Translations under genes and position numbers: made by a program
Shown here: in pieces, positions 24,716-35,600 of the stretch
Layout of the letters: every line of letters starts with the position of its first letter
Position numbering within the stretch: the stretch's first letter is position 1
Assembly: GCA_032173965.1 (NCBI GenBank)
Contig: CM063288.1
Coordinates: 13,434,501-13,498,500 of the forward strand
Source: Sitta carolinensis
Taxonomy: Eukaryota; Chordata; Aves; Passeriformes; Sittidae
Direction: 5' to 3'
Length of the DNA stretch: 64,000 bases
The notes under the pieces: generated by a model
The model's database searches: none
What the model saw: only the letters and a program-made list of their open reading frames with translations
Told to the model about the DNA's origin: nothing

Positions 24716-24960
24716 CAGGTGATGACACAAGCCACATGTCGAGTGTCAGCCCTGCCCACGAGTGTCCTTGCAGGGCTCCTGTGCACACTGCCCATGGAGA
24801 GGCTTCCAGCAGGGCTGGGGCACGTGGAGGGAGGAGACCAAGGCTCACTGCTGAGAGGGGCAAAAAATCCTCCTTGCTGGACCTCGCACGAAGGATTACT
24901 CCTGGCTTAGACAGAGGCCACACACGGGTGGTAAGCCACACCTAACACCAGAGAATTTGA
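24530..24960 (+). promoter_or_regulatory. GC-richer island with TATA box and E-box
   Basis: A sharp rise in G+C with about seven CpGs between 24720 and 24930. TATAAAAG at 24602-24609 is a canonical TATA box. A start site would be expected near 24632, at the beginning of the GC-rich part. A CACGTG E-box (USF/MYC type) lies at 24821-24826, and (CTGT)n sits in between. Open frames of up to 137 codons exist on both strands (24528-24941 minus, 24563-24910 plus) but encode nothing I recognise. The island could be a promoter with first exon of an unannotated transcript, or only a GC-rich patch in which stops are rare. Confidence 0.25.
24686..24715. repeat. (TCTG)n microsatellite
   Basis: About 7.5 uninterrupted copies of TCTG. 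It lies inside the GC-richer island, downstream of the TATA box at 24602. Confidence 0.95.
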
Positions 24961-25919
24961 GGTTTAGAAGCCTTTTCAGTGGCCTCTTTTTGCCTACATG
25001 GTGAGGAATGAAGATGTTGGTGTCTTGTTCTCTTAGGTCTCTTGAAAATGATTATTTTAGTTCAGAATCTCTCTACTTAATAATCACCAACTTTTTTCTC
25101 ATTTTTTAATGTTTACTTTTAAACTGCAGAATTTTTATGTTTTTTAAGCATTATTTTGTACAATATATAAGAAAGTACTTAATGCATAAAATCCTACAGA
25201 TTATTAAAATTCCAAAGCAGGATTAGAGAGCACTTGAGTGATACACTGATACACACTTCCCTCTGATACCTGTCAGATATATAGAGATTACTAGGGATCT
25301 TCCCTCCCTTTCCCCTTAACAGGCCTTTAAAAACCTGGATTTATTGTGACATGCTTCTATCATCTTTACTTCTTAATGCTCTCTGATTCAGCTCTTCTAG
25401 TTCTTCCATGTAAAACCTTAGTGGTTTAGTCCTTGAAGTCACTGAGCTCATTGCATACTGCCAAAGGAAGACGAAATGGAAAAGGTTTCTACCCCATTAC
25501 TATGTGGAATTCTGGATGGCAAAATAGTCTTTTAAGACTAATACTTAATGTAATCACAAATTTACTCAAAATCACTTGAAACTAATTTAAGTGAGAGATG
25601 TCACAAGCTGAAATGTCATTTGTCACAAGTTAATGCTGTGCTATTTCTGGAGGAAACAAATTTAGTAAATAGCCTGATTAAAAAGGATTTGTGAGAATGT
25701 AAATAAATGAAGTTCAAAGAAATCAGCAATGTGTTTTATATACAGGCAGTGAGATTTCTCTAGGGCAGGAAGAAAAAGTGTCAGCCATATAGAGAACATA
25801 ACCAGAGCATATATTCTGTGTTTGCAGACCTGTTTCCAAACTGGCACCCAGGCCAAGAGATTCCAGAGAATCATCCTAACAACCTCAAGACACAGATCAC
25901 ACTGTGTTTGGGGCCAGCT
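24961..25919. other. Non-coding AT-rich stretch
   Basis: Nothing recognisable. Unique AT-rich sequence leading up to the (AAAC)n tract. Confidence 0.55.
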
Positions 25920-26018
25920 GACAAAACAAACAAACAAACAAACAAACAAACAAACAAACACAAACAAATAAAAAAACAAAACAAAAACAAAACAAAACAA
26001 AACAAAACCAAAAAAAAC
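25920..26018 (+). repeat. (AAAC)n / (AAAAC)n tract
   Basis: About 100 bases. Pure AAAC units come first (about 25924-25960), then a mixed A-rich part, then AAAAC units and a final A/C run. It causes open frames on both strands with repetitive translations (Lys/Gln/Asn/Thr on plus, Phe/Val/Cys/Leu on minus) that are not genes. Confidence 0.92.
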
Positions 26019-27384
26019 CCCACATTATTTTCAGCCTTCAAAGGAAATTTTCTTCAAGCAAAGAAAGAGTATGAGGTGCACCCGAACAGACTAATTCATC
26101 CTCTAGAGCTGCTCTCTTCAAAACAGATCTACACTTCAGATATCTGCAGAAATGACCAGAAAATCTTATGGGAACCATGCTAGCAAAATCTCAAGTGGAA
26201 AGAGCCAGCGAGGGAGTTCCAAAGGCTGCTTTTCCTCACAGCAAAATAAATCTAAATTAAGTTTTCCCAGGAGAATGGACTACATCTGAGAATCTGGTTG
26301 CTTGAGGATAAATAGTTTTTTGAATGTTTTTGCTTCTACAGAACCTTTCTTGTTAATAGAGACACCCACTTTCACTGAATGATTTTTGTTGCCTAAAATT
26401 TTCATAAAGAAAAAGGATAAAAAATAATCAGGGATATGTCAACAAAAACCTAATTCTCATTTTCCTATGCTACTCTCAAGGGAAGAAAAACAAATAATCA
26501 TCTAGTTTTAGCTGCAAGCTGTAATATTTTTATTCCTGTTGTGAAGAACCCAAGCTGCTTGTGGCTGCAGAAAAAATTCTACTCAAAGGGACTGATCAAG
26601 TGCTTGCAATAGCAAGCAGCAGAATTTCACCAACTCTACCTCATAAAAACTGGCAAAGTTCTTATGGTAGCAATGGAATTGACAAGTTTAAATTATTTCT
26701 ATGAAAGTTGCTTTATGGATCTGCAGGGGGAAGATATCTGCCCACATCACTTCCCACAGAACAGATTTCAAGAGTGTGTCTGATAAATTTTACCTTTTAT
26801 TTTTGCTTATCACTGGGGAGGATAGAGTTCCTCAAACATATCCATTATTCAGATTTCTACATTGATTTTTTGTTTCTGATATTAAGCCTACAGATTATTA
26901 TGAGCTATTTGAGCTATGTGATCATTTTGTTCCAGGGGTCAGGGAAATCACACAGTACTGTTTCCACTCTCCTCTTTGGGGATTTGCTTAAAATCTACCA
27001 CCACATGCATAACTCTGAAATTCTCTTTTTGTGATTGTTCACGTAGCAAAACTTGAATGGTGTGTTGTTACCAGGTGAGGTGCTACTACAAGGTGAAGTT
27101 TGTGTAGATAGTAGTAGGGTCACATCATGTTACCAATCACATGAATCTGAAGACTGTGAATTTAATGTAATATACTCTGATTTTAGCAACTAAAGGGACA
27201 CTGGTTAGAAATATCTTTTGTCATTGGCACATTGCTCCCAGGATTGCACACAGCTGCCTGAACCTCCTACCCTTATGCAAAAAAGGACCTGGATATGTCA
27301 ATGGAAGATGGCTGGTGGCCAAAGCACTCAGGATAGACATAACAGGATTAATATTCTAAGATGCCCTGGCATCTGAACACCTCA
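26019..27384. other. Non-coding stretch
   Basis: No gene seen. It holds a perfect hairpin at 26601-26618: arms TGCTTGC and GCAAGCA with loop AATA. This is nested within a weaker pairing of AAATTCT (about 26574-26580) with AGAATTT (about 26621-26627). The last 100 bases before 27385 may be an unrecognisable part of the CR1 element that follows. Confidence 0.5.
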
Positions 27385-27583
27385 AAATACTGGAAAAATC
27401 CTTTCTAATTTGAGGGTACACAAGGAATGGAATAGGTTGCAAAAGGGTGGTTATGGAGTCTCCATCCCTGGTGATGATGAGGAAAAACTGGACATGGCTG
27501 TGGATAATCTGCCCTAGCTGACCCTACTTTGATTACAGGTTTGAATTAGATGATCTCCAACCTCAGTAATGTTGTTATTTTAT
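27385..27583 (+). mobile_element. CR1 LINE fragment, 3' end
   Basis: Matches from memory the 3' end of avian CR1 elements along its length: a 'gaaaaa...ttc...gagggt' start, 'ggaataggttgc', 'ggagtctccatccctgg', 'ctggacatggctgtgg', 'ctgccctagctgaccctact', then 'gaattagatgatctccaacc' and a short degraded tail. CR1 copies are usually 5'-truncated, as here. This one covers only the last part of the reverse-transcriptase ORF and the 3' UTR. Many substitutions show that it is old and inactive. It is the strongest evidence that the window is sauropsid DNA. Confidence 0.85.
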
Positions 27584-29630
27584 AAAAATATGTTTAAGGT
27601 CACTCTAGAGGTGTAGGATGTGCTGAGTGACATCCAGCTGCTCCTCTAGATAGATTCTGGTTCCCTTCAAGCCTTGTTTCCCCTCAGCTCACTGCCCACA
27701 GGTATCCTAAAGCAGCCCAAATGACTCCTCTGTGGCTGAGGGCTCAGCTGCACGCTCTGCCCAGCCTCCCTCGGTGAGCTTTGAGAGCAGATTTCTAAAG
27801 AATCCCACAGGAGCTTGATGGAGATCTGGGTGTAAGAGCCCACTTGGGAAGGAATGTGAGGGTTATGGAGGCTCCTGTCAAACAGATTTGGCAAATCCAA
27901 TTACTAATACTACTACTAATAGCAGACTGACTCTTAGCTTTTGGATTTGTTTCCTCAGCAACTGAAAACTGTAGAAACATTTATTTAATAAATAAACTGG
28001 GGATTAGCCTCAAAAAATAAATTCTGTACATTTTTCAGGAAAGATTTAAATAAGTTTCTTAAGATGTATTCATAAACCATTTAAGTCACATCACCCAATT
28101 CTCACAAATTCATGTGGGTTTAAACTTTTATTCAAAATGTCATTGTAAGCAAATATTTCAGATTTAATGTAGAGAGCAATTATTTTTTGAAAAAAGCTCC
28201 ACTATGCTGATTCCTGATTCCTTACAATTCAAACAAGAGAAACAAAGCCTTGAAGTTAGGGAATTGAATGCAAAGAGCTTGGATGTTGAATCTCAGTGCT
28301 CAGTAAATATCATCCCTAAAGAAGTAATATACAGCCAGTGAATCAGCCTTCCTTTTCCATTTTCCCTCAAACTTCATGCTTCAATGTCCCTAATTATTCT
28401 CCTACTGAATAACTTCGAGAAAATGTCGATCTGTTCACCAGAAGTCCACAAATAGAAGGGATAATAAAGTCTCATTTTCAAAAAAAAATGTTATATATTG
28501 TACCAAGCTCTGCAAGACAGCTAATACCAAATGCAGCAGAGAGCATTCAAGCTTTTGTGGAACAATGGGGAAGTAGGGGTAAAACTGCATTTAACTATAT
28601 TTATATTCACAGACTCCTGCAACGTGGGAGAAATAATCACTTATGATCAGGAGAGTAGGCACTGATATCATGGCCTCTTGTTATCCTGCTCCAGGTAAGA
28701 TAAATAGCAGGCACTGAACACAGCTTGGGCAGGCATAATTCTAGTGCTGCAGACAATGAACTACAACCCAATCTTAGACACACTCCTGCAAACCCCAGCC
28801 CCACTGCTGGGCTGGGGAGCAGGTGCCCAATGTGTTTGTAACAGCTTTCTGTTGGGAAAACTGCACACACCCTTCCCTCACTACTCCATTAGCCCACGAT
28901 TAAGTGTGAATGGCTGTAAGTACCCCATTAGTTTACAATATACCAAATTTTCTAAATTCTCTGTGGTTAGGAATGAGTGGGATTCTATTAATATTTTAAA
29001 TCATGCAGGAAAACATATAACAGACCTATGAACACCCTCTTTAAAACTGAGGGCTCCTGGGGTAGAGGGATCATTCTTGCAAGGTATAATGGTGTCTACA
29101 TGACTGATTTTCTAGCATACAGCTGTTCTTGTATGAAAGGATCCTGGAGCTTAGAACCAGCAAGATATTTCCCATAATGTTCCTCTTTCTTTTTGCCCAG
29201 CAGCTGTTTGATGGAGAACATCACCAGTACACAAGAAAATGCAAATAGGGGAATATCTTCAGTAGTTCAGACCAAAGCCTAGCAGCCAGTCTCTGGTGAT
29301 GGTGAAAAGGAGATGACTAGTGAAGAATGTAAAACTAGACCACACATGTTCCTTAACTTCCATCCATTTTGAGCTCAAGGATCTTCTGGAGACAATTTAT
29401 TTTGAACCTGACTGAAAGGAAACCGCTCTGACTCTAGAATCCAATAGAAATTACAGCTAATGAAAATGAAAACTAGCAAAGCTGATGTAGTTCAAAGCTT
29501 TCAAATATATATCTGTGACATCAGGATGGCCTGTTACAGTGATGCCCATAAATGAGTGTTCCAAGGTCTTCATTGGAAAGTCCACTGACCCAAAGGAAAA
29601 CCCTAGAATGAGACAGCTGAAAAAAAATGC
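27584..29630. other. Non-coding stretch, locally GC-richer
   Basis: No recognisable gene. Slightly GC-richer patches near 27640-27800 and 28770-28880. The latter holds the strong hairpin at 28793-28817. Confidence 0.5.
28793..28817. repeat. GC-rich perfect hairpin
   Basis: CCCCAGCCC (28793-28801) and GGGCTGGGG (28809-28817) pair perfectly over nine base pairs, eight of them G-C, around the 7-nt loop CACTGCT. It would be very stable in RNA or single-stranded DNA. It is too short for a microRNA precursor and no function is evident. Confidence 0.85.
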
Positions 29631-29676
29631 CAAAACAAAAATCCAAACCAAAAACCAAAACCAAAGCCAAACAAAC
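29631..29676 (+). repeat. A-rich CAAAA/CCAAA tract
   Basis: Irregular repeats of CCAAAA and CAAAC. It is one of several similar tracts in the window (see 25920, 38861 and, in reverse orientation, 23914, 43561 and 51734). Confidence 0.8.
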
Positions 29677-32600
29677 TAGTCTTAAACTCTTAATATATGA
29701 GTTCAAATGGGTCAGCATAAATATCTGTAAAGCTGTGCCCTACCTCATGCATTAGAGGGCAGCCAAAAAGCTTGCTCCTTCCTCTGTGAATATTCAACCA
29801 TAAAATAAATGCCTTTGTTACCTGGGAGCAGTGCTCTGTCCCCATGGTCTTGCAAGATTAGCAATAAAACTAATTCTGTTTAATTTCTGCAGCTGCTGCT
29901 CTGTCTTGGGAAGGGGTTCTGCTTGCTGTCGAGGCTGCAGTTACAAAGTCTTTAAGAGGTACTTTTATTATTTTTATTTTTATTTTTTCTTTAAATGTCA
30001 GCACACTTGCCAAAATGCATTACTGTTGCAGAAAAACTCATCTTTAATATCTGCATCTTATTCCTAAAACAGTTTAGCTTTTTATTGCCACTGTTTATAG
30101 AAAGCCTACAGTAATATAAATGGCATTCATAAATGTTGCCAGGTTTTTAGCAGCATGCTGTGCCTTCACAGCAGTTACAACAATTCTGCTGCCACAAAAT
30201 AGTATCCAATTGCAGTATCTACTGGCAGAAGCACAAATTGTTCTCTTACGTTGGACATTGCTGGAATAAGATCACATTTGCTAACACCTTTTTTGTTGTT
30301 GTTTTCTGTTTTTTGGCAGGATGAAATGTTTCTCTTTCTTTTGCCACATAAAAAGGAAGGATCAGGGAGTTGTTTGAGTTTGTGCCCTGTTAAGAGATTT
30401 TTTTTTTCATCTTATGATATGAGGCTTAATTATACTTCCCTGTTTGATGTTTGTATTAGAAATTCAGCTTCCCCCAACAGTATTTCTTCTTGGAAGGTAG
30501 GTAATGTGTCTAGAGAAATCTGAACTTCTCTCTTTACGTGATGCCAAGATTTTGAACAAAAGTACTTGCTCTCAAGCACTCTAAGGGTCTGCCACTAAAT
30601 CAGGATTAAGCCCTTTTTCTCCATAAGCCAAACCATATTCAAAGCAGCTACAGTTCTGCAAAAGTCAGGTGAGAGAGGAACACTAATGAATCCGTATTCC
30701 AGGAGCAAATGCAAAGATTAGAAATAAACATCAGCTTTGACCTGGAGAATGCCCTTCACACAGCCAGACATCCAAAAATTGGAAAATTTCCCTTTGCCAA
30801 TGTTGAATAAAGACCATCTCCCTTGCCTGTCTCATGCCCAGTACTCATTCGTTTCTAAGCAGTACATTGTGGTCTCTCACATGTATGCAGTGGATATCAT
30901 AACTGATATCCATGACACAAAGGTAATCCCTGGTCAGTTTTGTCTAAGCCTTACTGCAAAGCTTTTGAAAACATTCTGTCAATGTTAGAGCTTTTGTATA
31001 TTTCTGACTTCTCTCCCTCTTTCAAGAAAAAAGCATGACCCCTAAAGCTTACCAAACCACAGCTGTGATCCATGCAAGCAACCAGAAATATACCATTTGA
31101 GTACAGCATTGCAAGCCGAACTGAGCTTTCCATTTAGGACCAAGATTAGAGTTTACTGGGAAAAGAGCTCAGTACCTTAAAAAGGACATGATTTTTTCCC
31201 TGATTCACACTCTGTTTATGATGGCCTGCCTGGCATCTGGCTGCAGTGCAGAATTTCAAATTTGTTTTTCCTCCAGGGACTCAGAGTACTAATCTACAGT
31301 AACACAGGCTGCAGGAATCTAATCATCGTACCATGACCCCAAATGATCTTGTTATGCATTCTGCTTCTGCCCAGTCTATCTTGTGGATTGACAAAAGTTT
31401 CTGCAGTCTGGAGATAAGGAATGTGGTCTCATCCATTTATTCTTACTTTACTAGCCTGGAGACAGCAATACATTCCAGTCATTCAGATGAGAGACTTGCT
31501 GATGAGCACGTGGGAATAAATGGGAAGCAGTGAATTATGTGCACAGCCACAATGTGGCTTTAGTGAAGAGTAAAGCACACCTCCAGAGATGTGCTGGTGA
31601 CAGAATCAAAAAGGTGAAGATGGGAGCATCAAGCTCCTTGGGATATTTTGGAGTTAAATAACAAAAGGCAGTACCATTACTTTCAGGGGGATTTCCATTC
31701 AGATGGAAAAAATGCCCTGAAAGCTGAAAATGGTTTACCCACCCCTTCTGCACTTTTGTTTCATTGTAGTTTCTTCCTGAAAACTTGGAGGAAATATGCA
31801 AGTTGTGGGGAAAAGAGAAGGCTGTTTGCCCTGACATCATCACCTTCCCTAAAATGATGGCTCTGCAGTGAATAGCAACGTGTTTAGACATGCTTCCTCT
31901 TCAGTGGCATCTCTATGCCAGGCTGGGGAAGACAATTCTACCATAGCTTTTATGGACACTACACTGAGAGGCCTAAAGGAGGTAAGAATCTGCCTTCATC
32001 TCTTTGTTTACTTAGCACTTCTTCACGTGTTTGGTTCAGGTGATAGTAAAGAAATACCAGCATATATATGGATTTATTGTATAAAATTCAGCAACAAATG
32101 AGGGGATCATCATAAAATAAACATGATAAATGCCTGGAAAATCACTCATGTCACTTGCTTTGAGAGGAATTTACCTATTGCTCTCTGTAGCCCCAATAGG
32201 CCAGACATGAGAACCAGCCACCTGCACAACAGAACAGCTCCATGCTCATCTCATCAAAGTGACAGAAAGAGGTATCACTTATTTAGTGGCTGTATGTCTC
32301 TCAAATATCATAGGAAGCTTTTCCCTATCTGCACAGCAATGCTTTTCACAATACGTCCATTTAGGTAATTTCCAAAGACACAAAGGCTGACACTTTTCCT
32401 TTGGACTTCCCAGTACATTTTCATGTTGCTTCCCCAAGGACTCTTCACTGCACTCTGCCTTTCCCACTATGCAATGCTCTCAGGGAAGCAAGTCATCTGC
32501 CTTGCCCCATATATCTCCCCATCCTTATCCTATTCACGCAGAAATCCACAAGGATACAGACAAAAACAAGTAGGTGAAGCAGTCCAGCTCCACCAAGGTA

Positions 32601-35600
32601 CTCCAGGTAATCTATCATATCTTCCAGAGACAAGCCTAATACAGGATGAACGAACTAACTGAGTTACTTTGAGTCTAGGTTGGTGCACTGCCAGTGAAAT
32701 AATTATCATTTAAAGGTTAATTAAAGAATCTGCCTTTGCAGGTAGTGCGGAAGGCACTTAACAGCAGGAACTGAGCTCAGGAGTTGTTGGTTTGTGTGCA
32801 TAATACATAACGTTACAGGCACTAAAATGCACACATCTTCCAGACTCACTTTGATCTCACCCGCAGCAGAGTAAATGCCATCCATCCCTGGATTCGGTGG
32901 ACCTGTTCTGAATTTACATGTTATCCAGTGCAGTAGGCCCAGGAAATAAAAATTCTTTGAAGAAATCCATTTCATCCTGTTTTTTTTTATCTGCAGCCCC
33001 ACACACAGCCTGCTCCTGACATACAAAGAGTTACACATTTAAGGCTTGCCAAATTTAACAATCACTCAGCACTGAAAAATGCATTTCTTGGTGATGTTCA
33101 GCTCTCCAGAACTGGTCAATGACTGGAGGAGTGAAATATGACATCTTAGAACAATGGTTATTACCCAGTTGCTGCTACAAGGAGTAAACTGCCTCCCAGC
33201 CAGCCATGGCTCTCTTCAGCCTTCAGTGCCGTGGTGAAGCTGTACATCCTGCCACAGAACTTCATTTTACTCCCCCACTGACATACATCTTTGGAATGCC
33301 ACTCTAAACTACACCAAGAAGGACAGCATTTTTCAAAGCATTTTTTGCTTGGCCTCCAAAACCTGAAGTCCTAAGTCCATGTGGGGCTCTAAGCTTCACT
33401 CCATCCTCATTCCAGAGATAACCCCTTAAGCGTTTTGTCCCTTTTGTTCTGACATGTTCTGCTGGAACAAATAAATATCCATGATGATCACGGTTATTTT
33501 AGCTCAAATACTTTATTCACTACCAAGAGTAATTTATGTTGCTGCCTCTGTGTTTTGTTTTTCTTAAAAGTTATTGGTTTGATGAAAGATCTATAATGAT
33601 GACAGTGGCATTCATCATTTCTTCCTTATTTACATTAAGATTAAAGGAACTTCATTTTAGGATATGCATGTATTTCACACTGAGAGCACAGAAGTTACTG
33701 AAAATTCAGAATATGACAAACCTGCCAAGGGTGGAGAGAGAGTTTCAACAAACTGAGAGCTGGAATAAAGACTTGCCTGAGTAGTTTGTACCCATCTCCC
33801 CACTGACAATGCTTTCAACAGGGATGCTCCTGCATTCTCTTCTACCAGCTCTGCCCACTGTAATTCTTGTGCTGGCACATGCACACTCAGAGTATCACTC
33901 AATGCTTTTGGCAACCATGCTCTGAACAGAGGATGGGAGCTGATGTGCAGGTGCAGAATTTGGCATCAGATGCCAGGGTCACCCCTCCCACTGATGGCAC
34001 CTTGCAATAGGATATAAGTAGCTGAAAATGCTGTGGAACAGGGCAACACCAGCAATCTCAACGTGCAGCCTGTGTGAGAAAAGGAGAAGGGAGAGCTGGC
34101 AAGAAAGCAGAGCTGTTAAGGGATAAGGGAAAAAATGTCAAATAAGGGAAGGACAAATTAGATAAAGGGAATCCCAAGAGTCGATATGAAATAAGGAAGA
34201 AGGGAGAAAAAGCAGCAGGCAAGGACAGGTCCCTAAAAAAAATGGAAATACAGAGACAACTTTTACAAGACCTACATCCCTAGGGCAGCCACTCGGGGCT
34301 TTTCCCTGCTTAACTTCCATTCTGTGTCCTTTGGTTTGGTTTTCTTTGCATGCACTCCATTTGATCTCCAGCATGCTGAAGGGAAGAACTTTTAAAAGAA
34401 ATGTTGTTGTCAATTTGGAAACAAAGAAGTGACTCTAATGAGTTACCTGAGCTATATTTTTACAAAGTCAAACCTCAAAAGGTTTTATTCATGTGATGAA
34501 GAGCAAATAGAACAGATGTAAAACAGGAAAAATCATAAACAACAACTAGAAGAAAACCATTTAGATGGAACCACATATTAAAAATATGTTATATAATTAG
34601 ATATATATTTTTAAAGACAGGACAGCCTGTATCTTTCTGATAAATAGCTACTGTTTATTGGGAAAGACTTTCCTGTAACAGCTACCTACTCTTTCTTTAT
34701 TCTTATTTTCCTACTGGGAAGCAGCATCAAGGATGTGATGCCCTTATATTTAGCAAACATTTAACCAATACATGTTTAATCATTTAAGAAAAGGCATCAT
34801 AAATATAATGCCTTGTGTATGAGAATCATCAGGGAGTAATTAGAACTCTTAATGCCTACAGAATAAATATGACATCCTCCTGTTTCAGAATCACTCTAAC
34901 TCTCCCACAGAGCAGAAATACAGAGGAAGCAATTAAGCAGGCAAAAAAAAAAAAGAAAATAATTTAAAAAGGTACATTGAAGGGAAACACTTCTGAAGTT
35001 CAATCCACACATTTCATTGTACTTTGGGACTCTGAGATCCCCTAGTGAGCAATAGACCTTTTAACGTAACTGATCTTATTTCAGTGAAAGTATTCTACTT
35101 GGACTTTTGACAATAAACAGATTCAGTCTGTGTTTGTCAGTTATCTCACCTGGTCTAAGAAAACTTAGAGCATGTTCATAAGGGTTTAGTTGTTTATTGC
35201 AATGAGAATCTTGCTGTGCAAACAACTGGGTGCTCACCAGAAGTCACTGGAGAAAACGCTAAGCTAACAAAGGTGTGCCTGAGACTTAAATACAGAGAAA
35301 AATGAGCCATTCCAGTTTTATTCACCATGATCTGTAATGCAATTTCTTGTGTCTTGCTGATTTTTAATGAGACATTTTACAAGATCAGTTGGAATTTTCA
35401 ATAAAAACAAAGCCAATCACATTTCATTTGGAAAGGGGCACAAAAGTGTCTGCGTAATTTCCCCAAACTGTTCTCTCTTATTTCATAAAATCTAACTAGA
35501 AAGCCAAGTTTCATAGCATAGTTTTAAAAAGTCACTCTCAACATTCCCCCAGGATTTCTTAAAAGCATTTTGGACAAAGAGAAGCTATTTTTGCACAGGT

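Noticed and set aside
24805..24820. CTCF-like CCAGCAGGGCTGG
   Set aside because: It departs from the core consensus at positions that matter, so a CTCF site cannot be claimed.
25662..26183. Open frames of 112 and 121 codons over the (AAAC)n tract on both strands
   Set aside because: The translations are repetitive products of the low-complexity tract.
21462..28262. Shared 16-mer AAAGCCTTGAAGTTAG near 21466 and 28247
   Set aside because: One 16-base match between two places is within chance for 64 kb of AT-rich sequence, and the flanks do not align.
29725..29960. LTR-like arrangement with AATAAA at 29863-29868 and a CTG-rich sequence after it
   Set aside because: No clear TG...CA boundaries, TATA box or flanking duplication.
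34578..34614. Inverted repeat TTAAAAATAT...ATATTTTTAA
   Set aside because: Pure A/T arms of this length are expected by chance in such AT-rich DNA.
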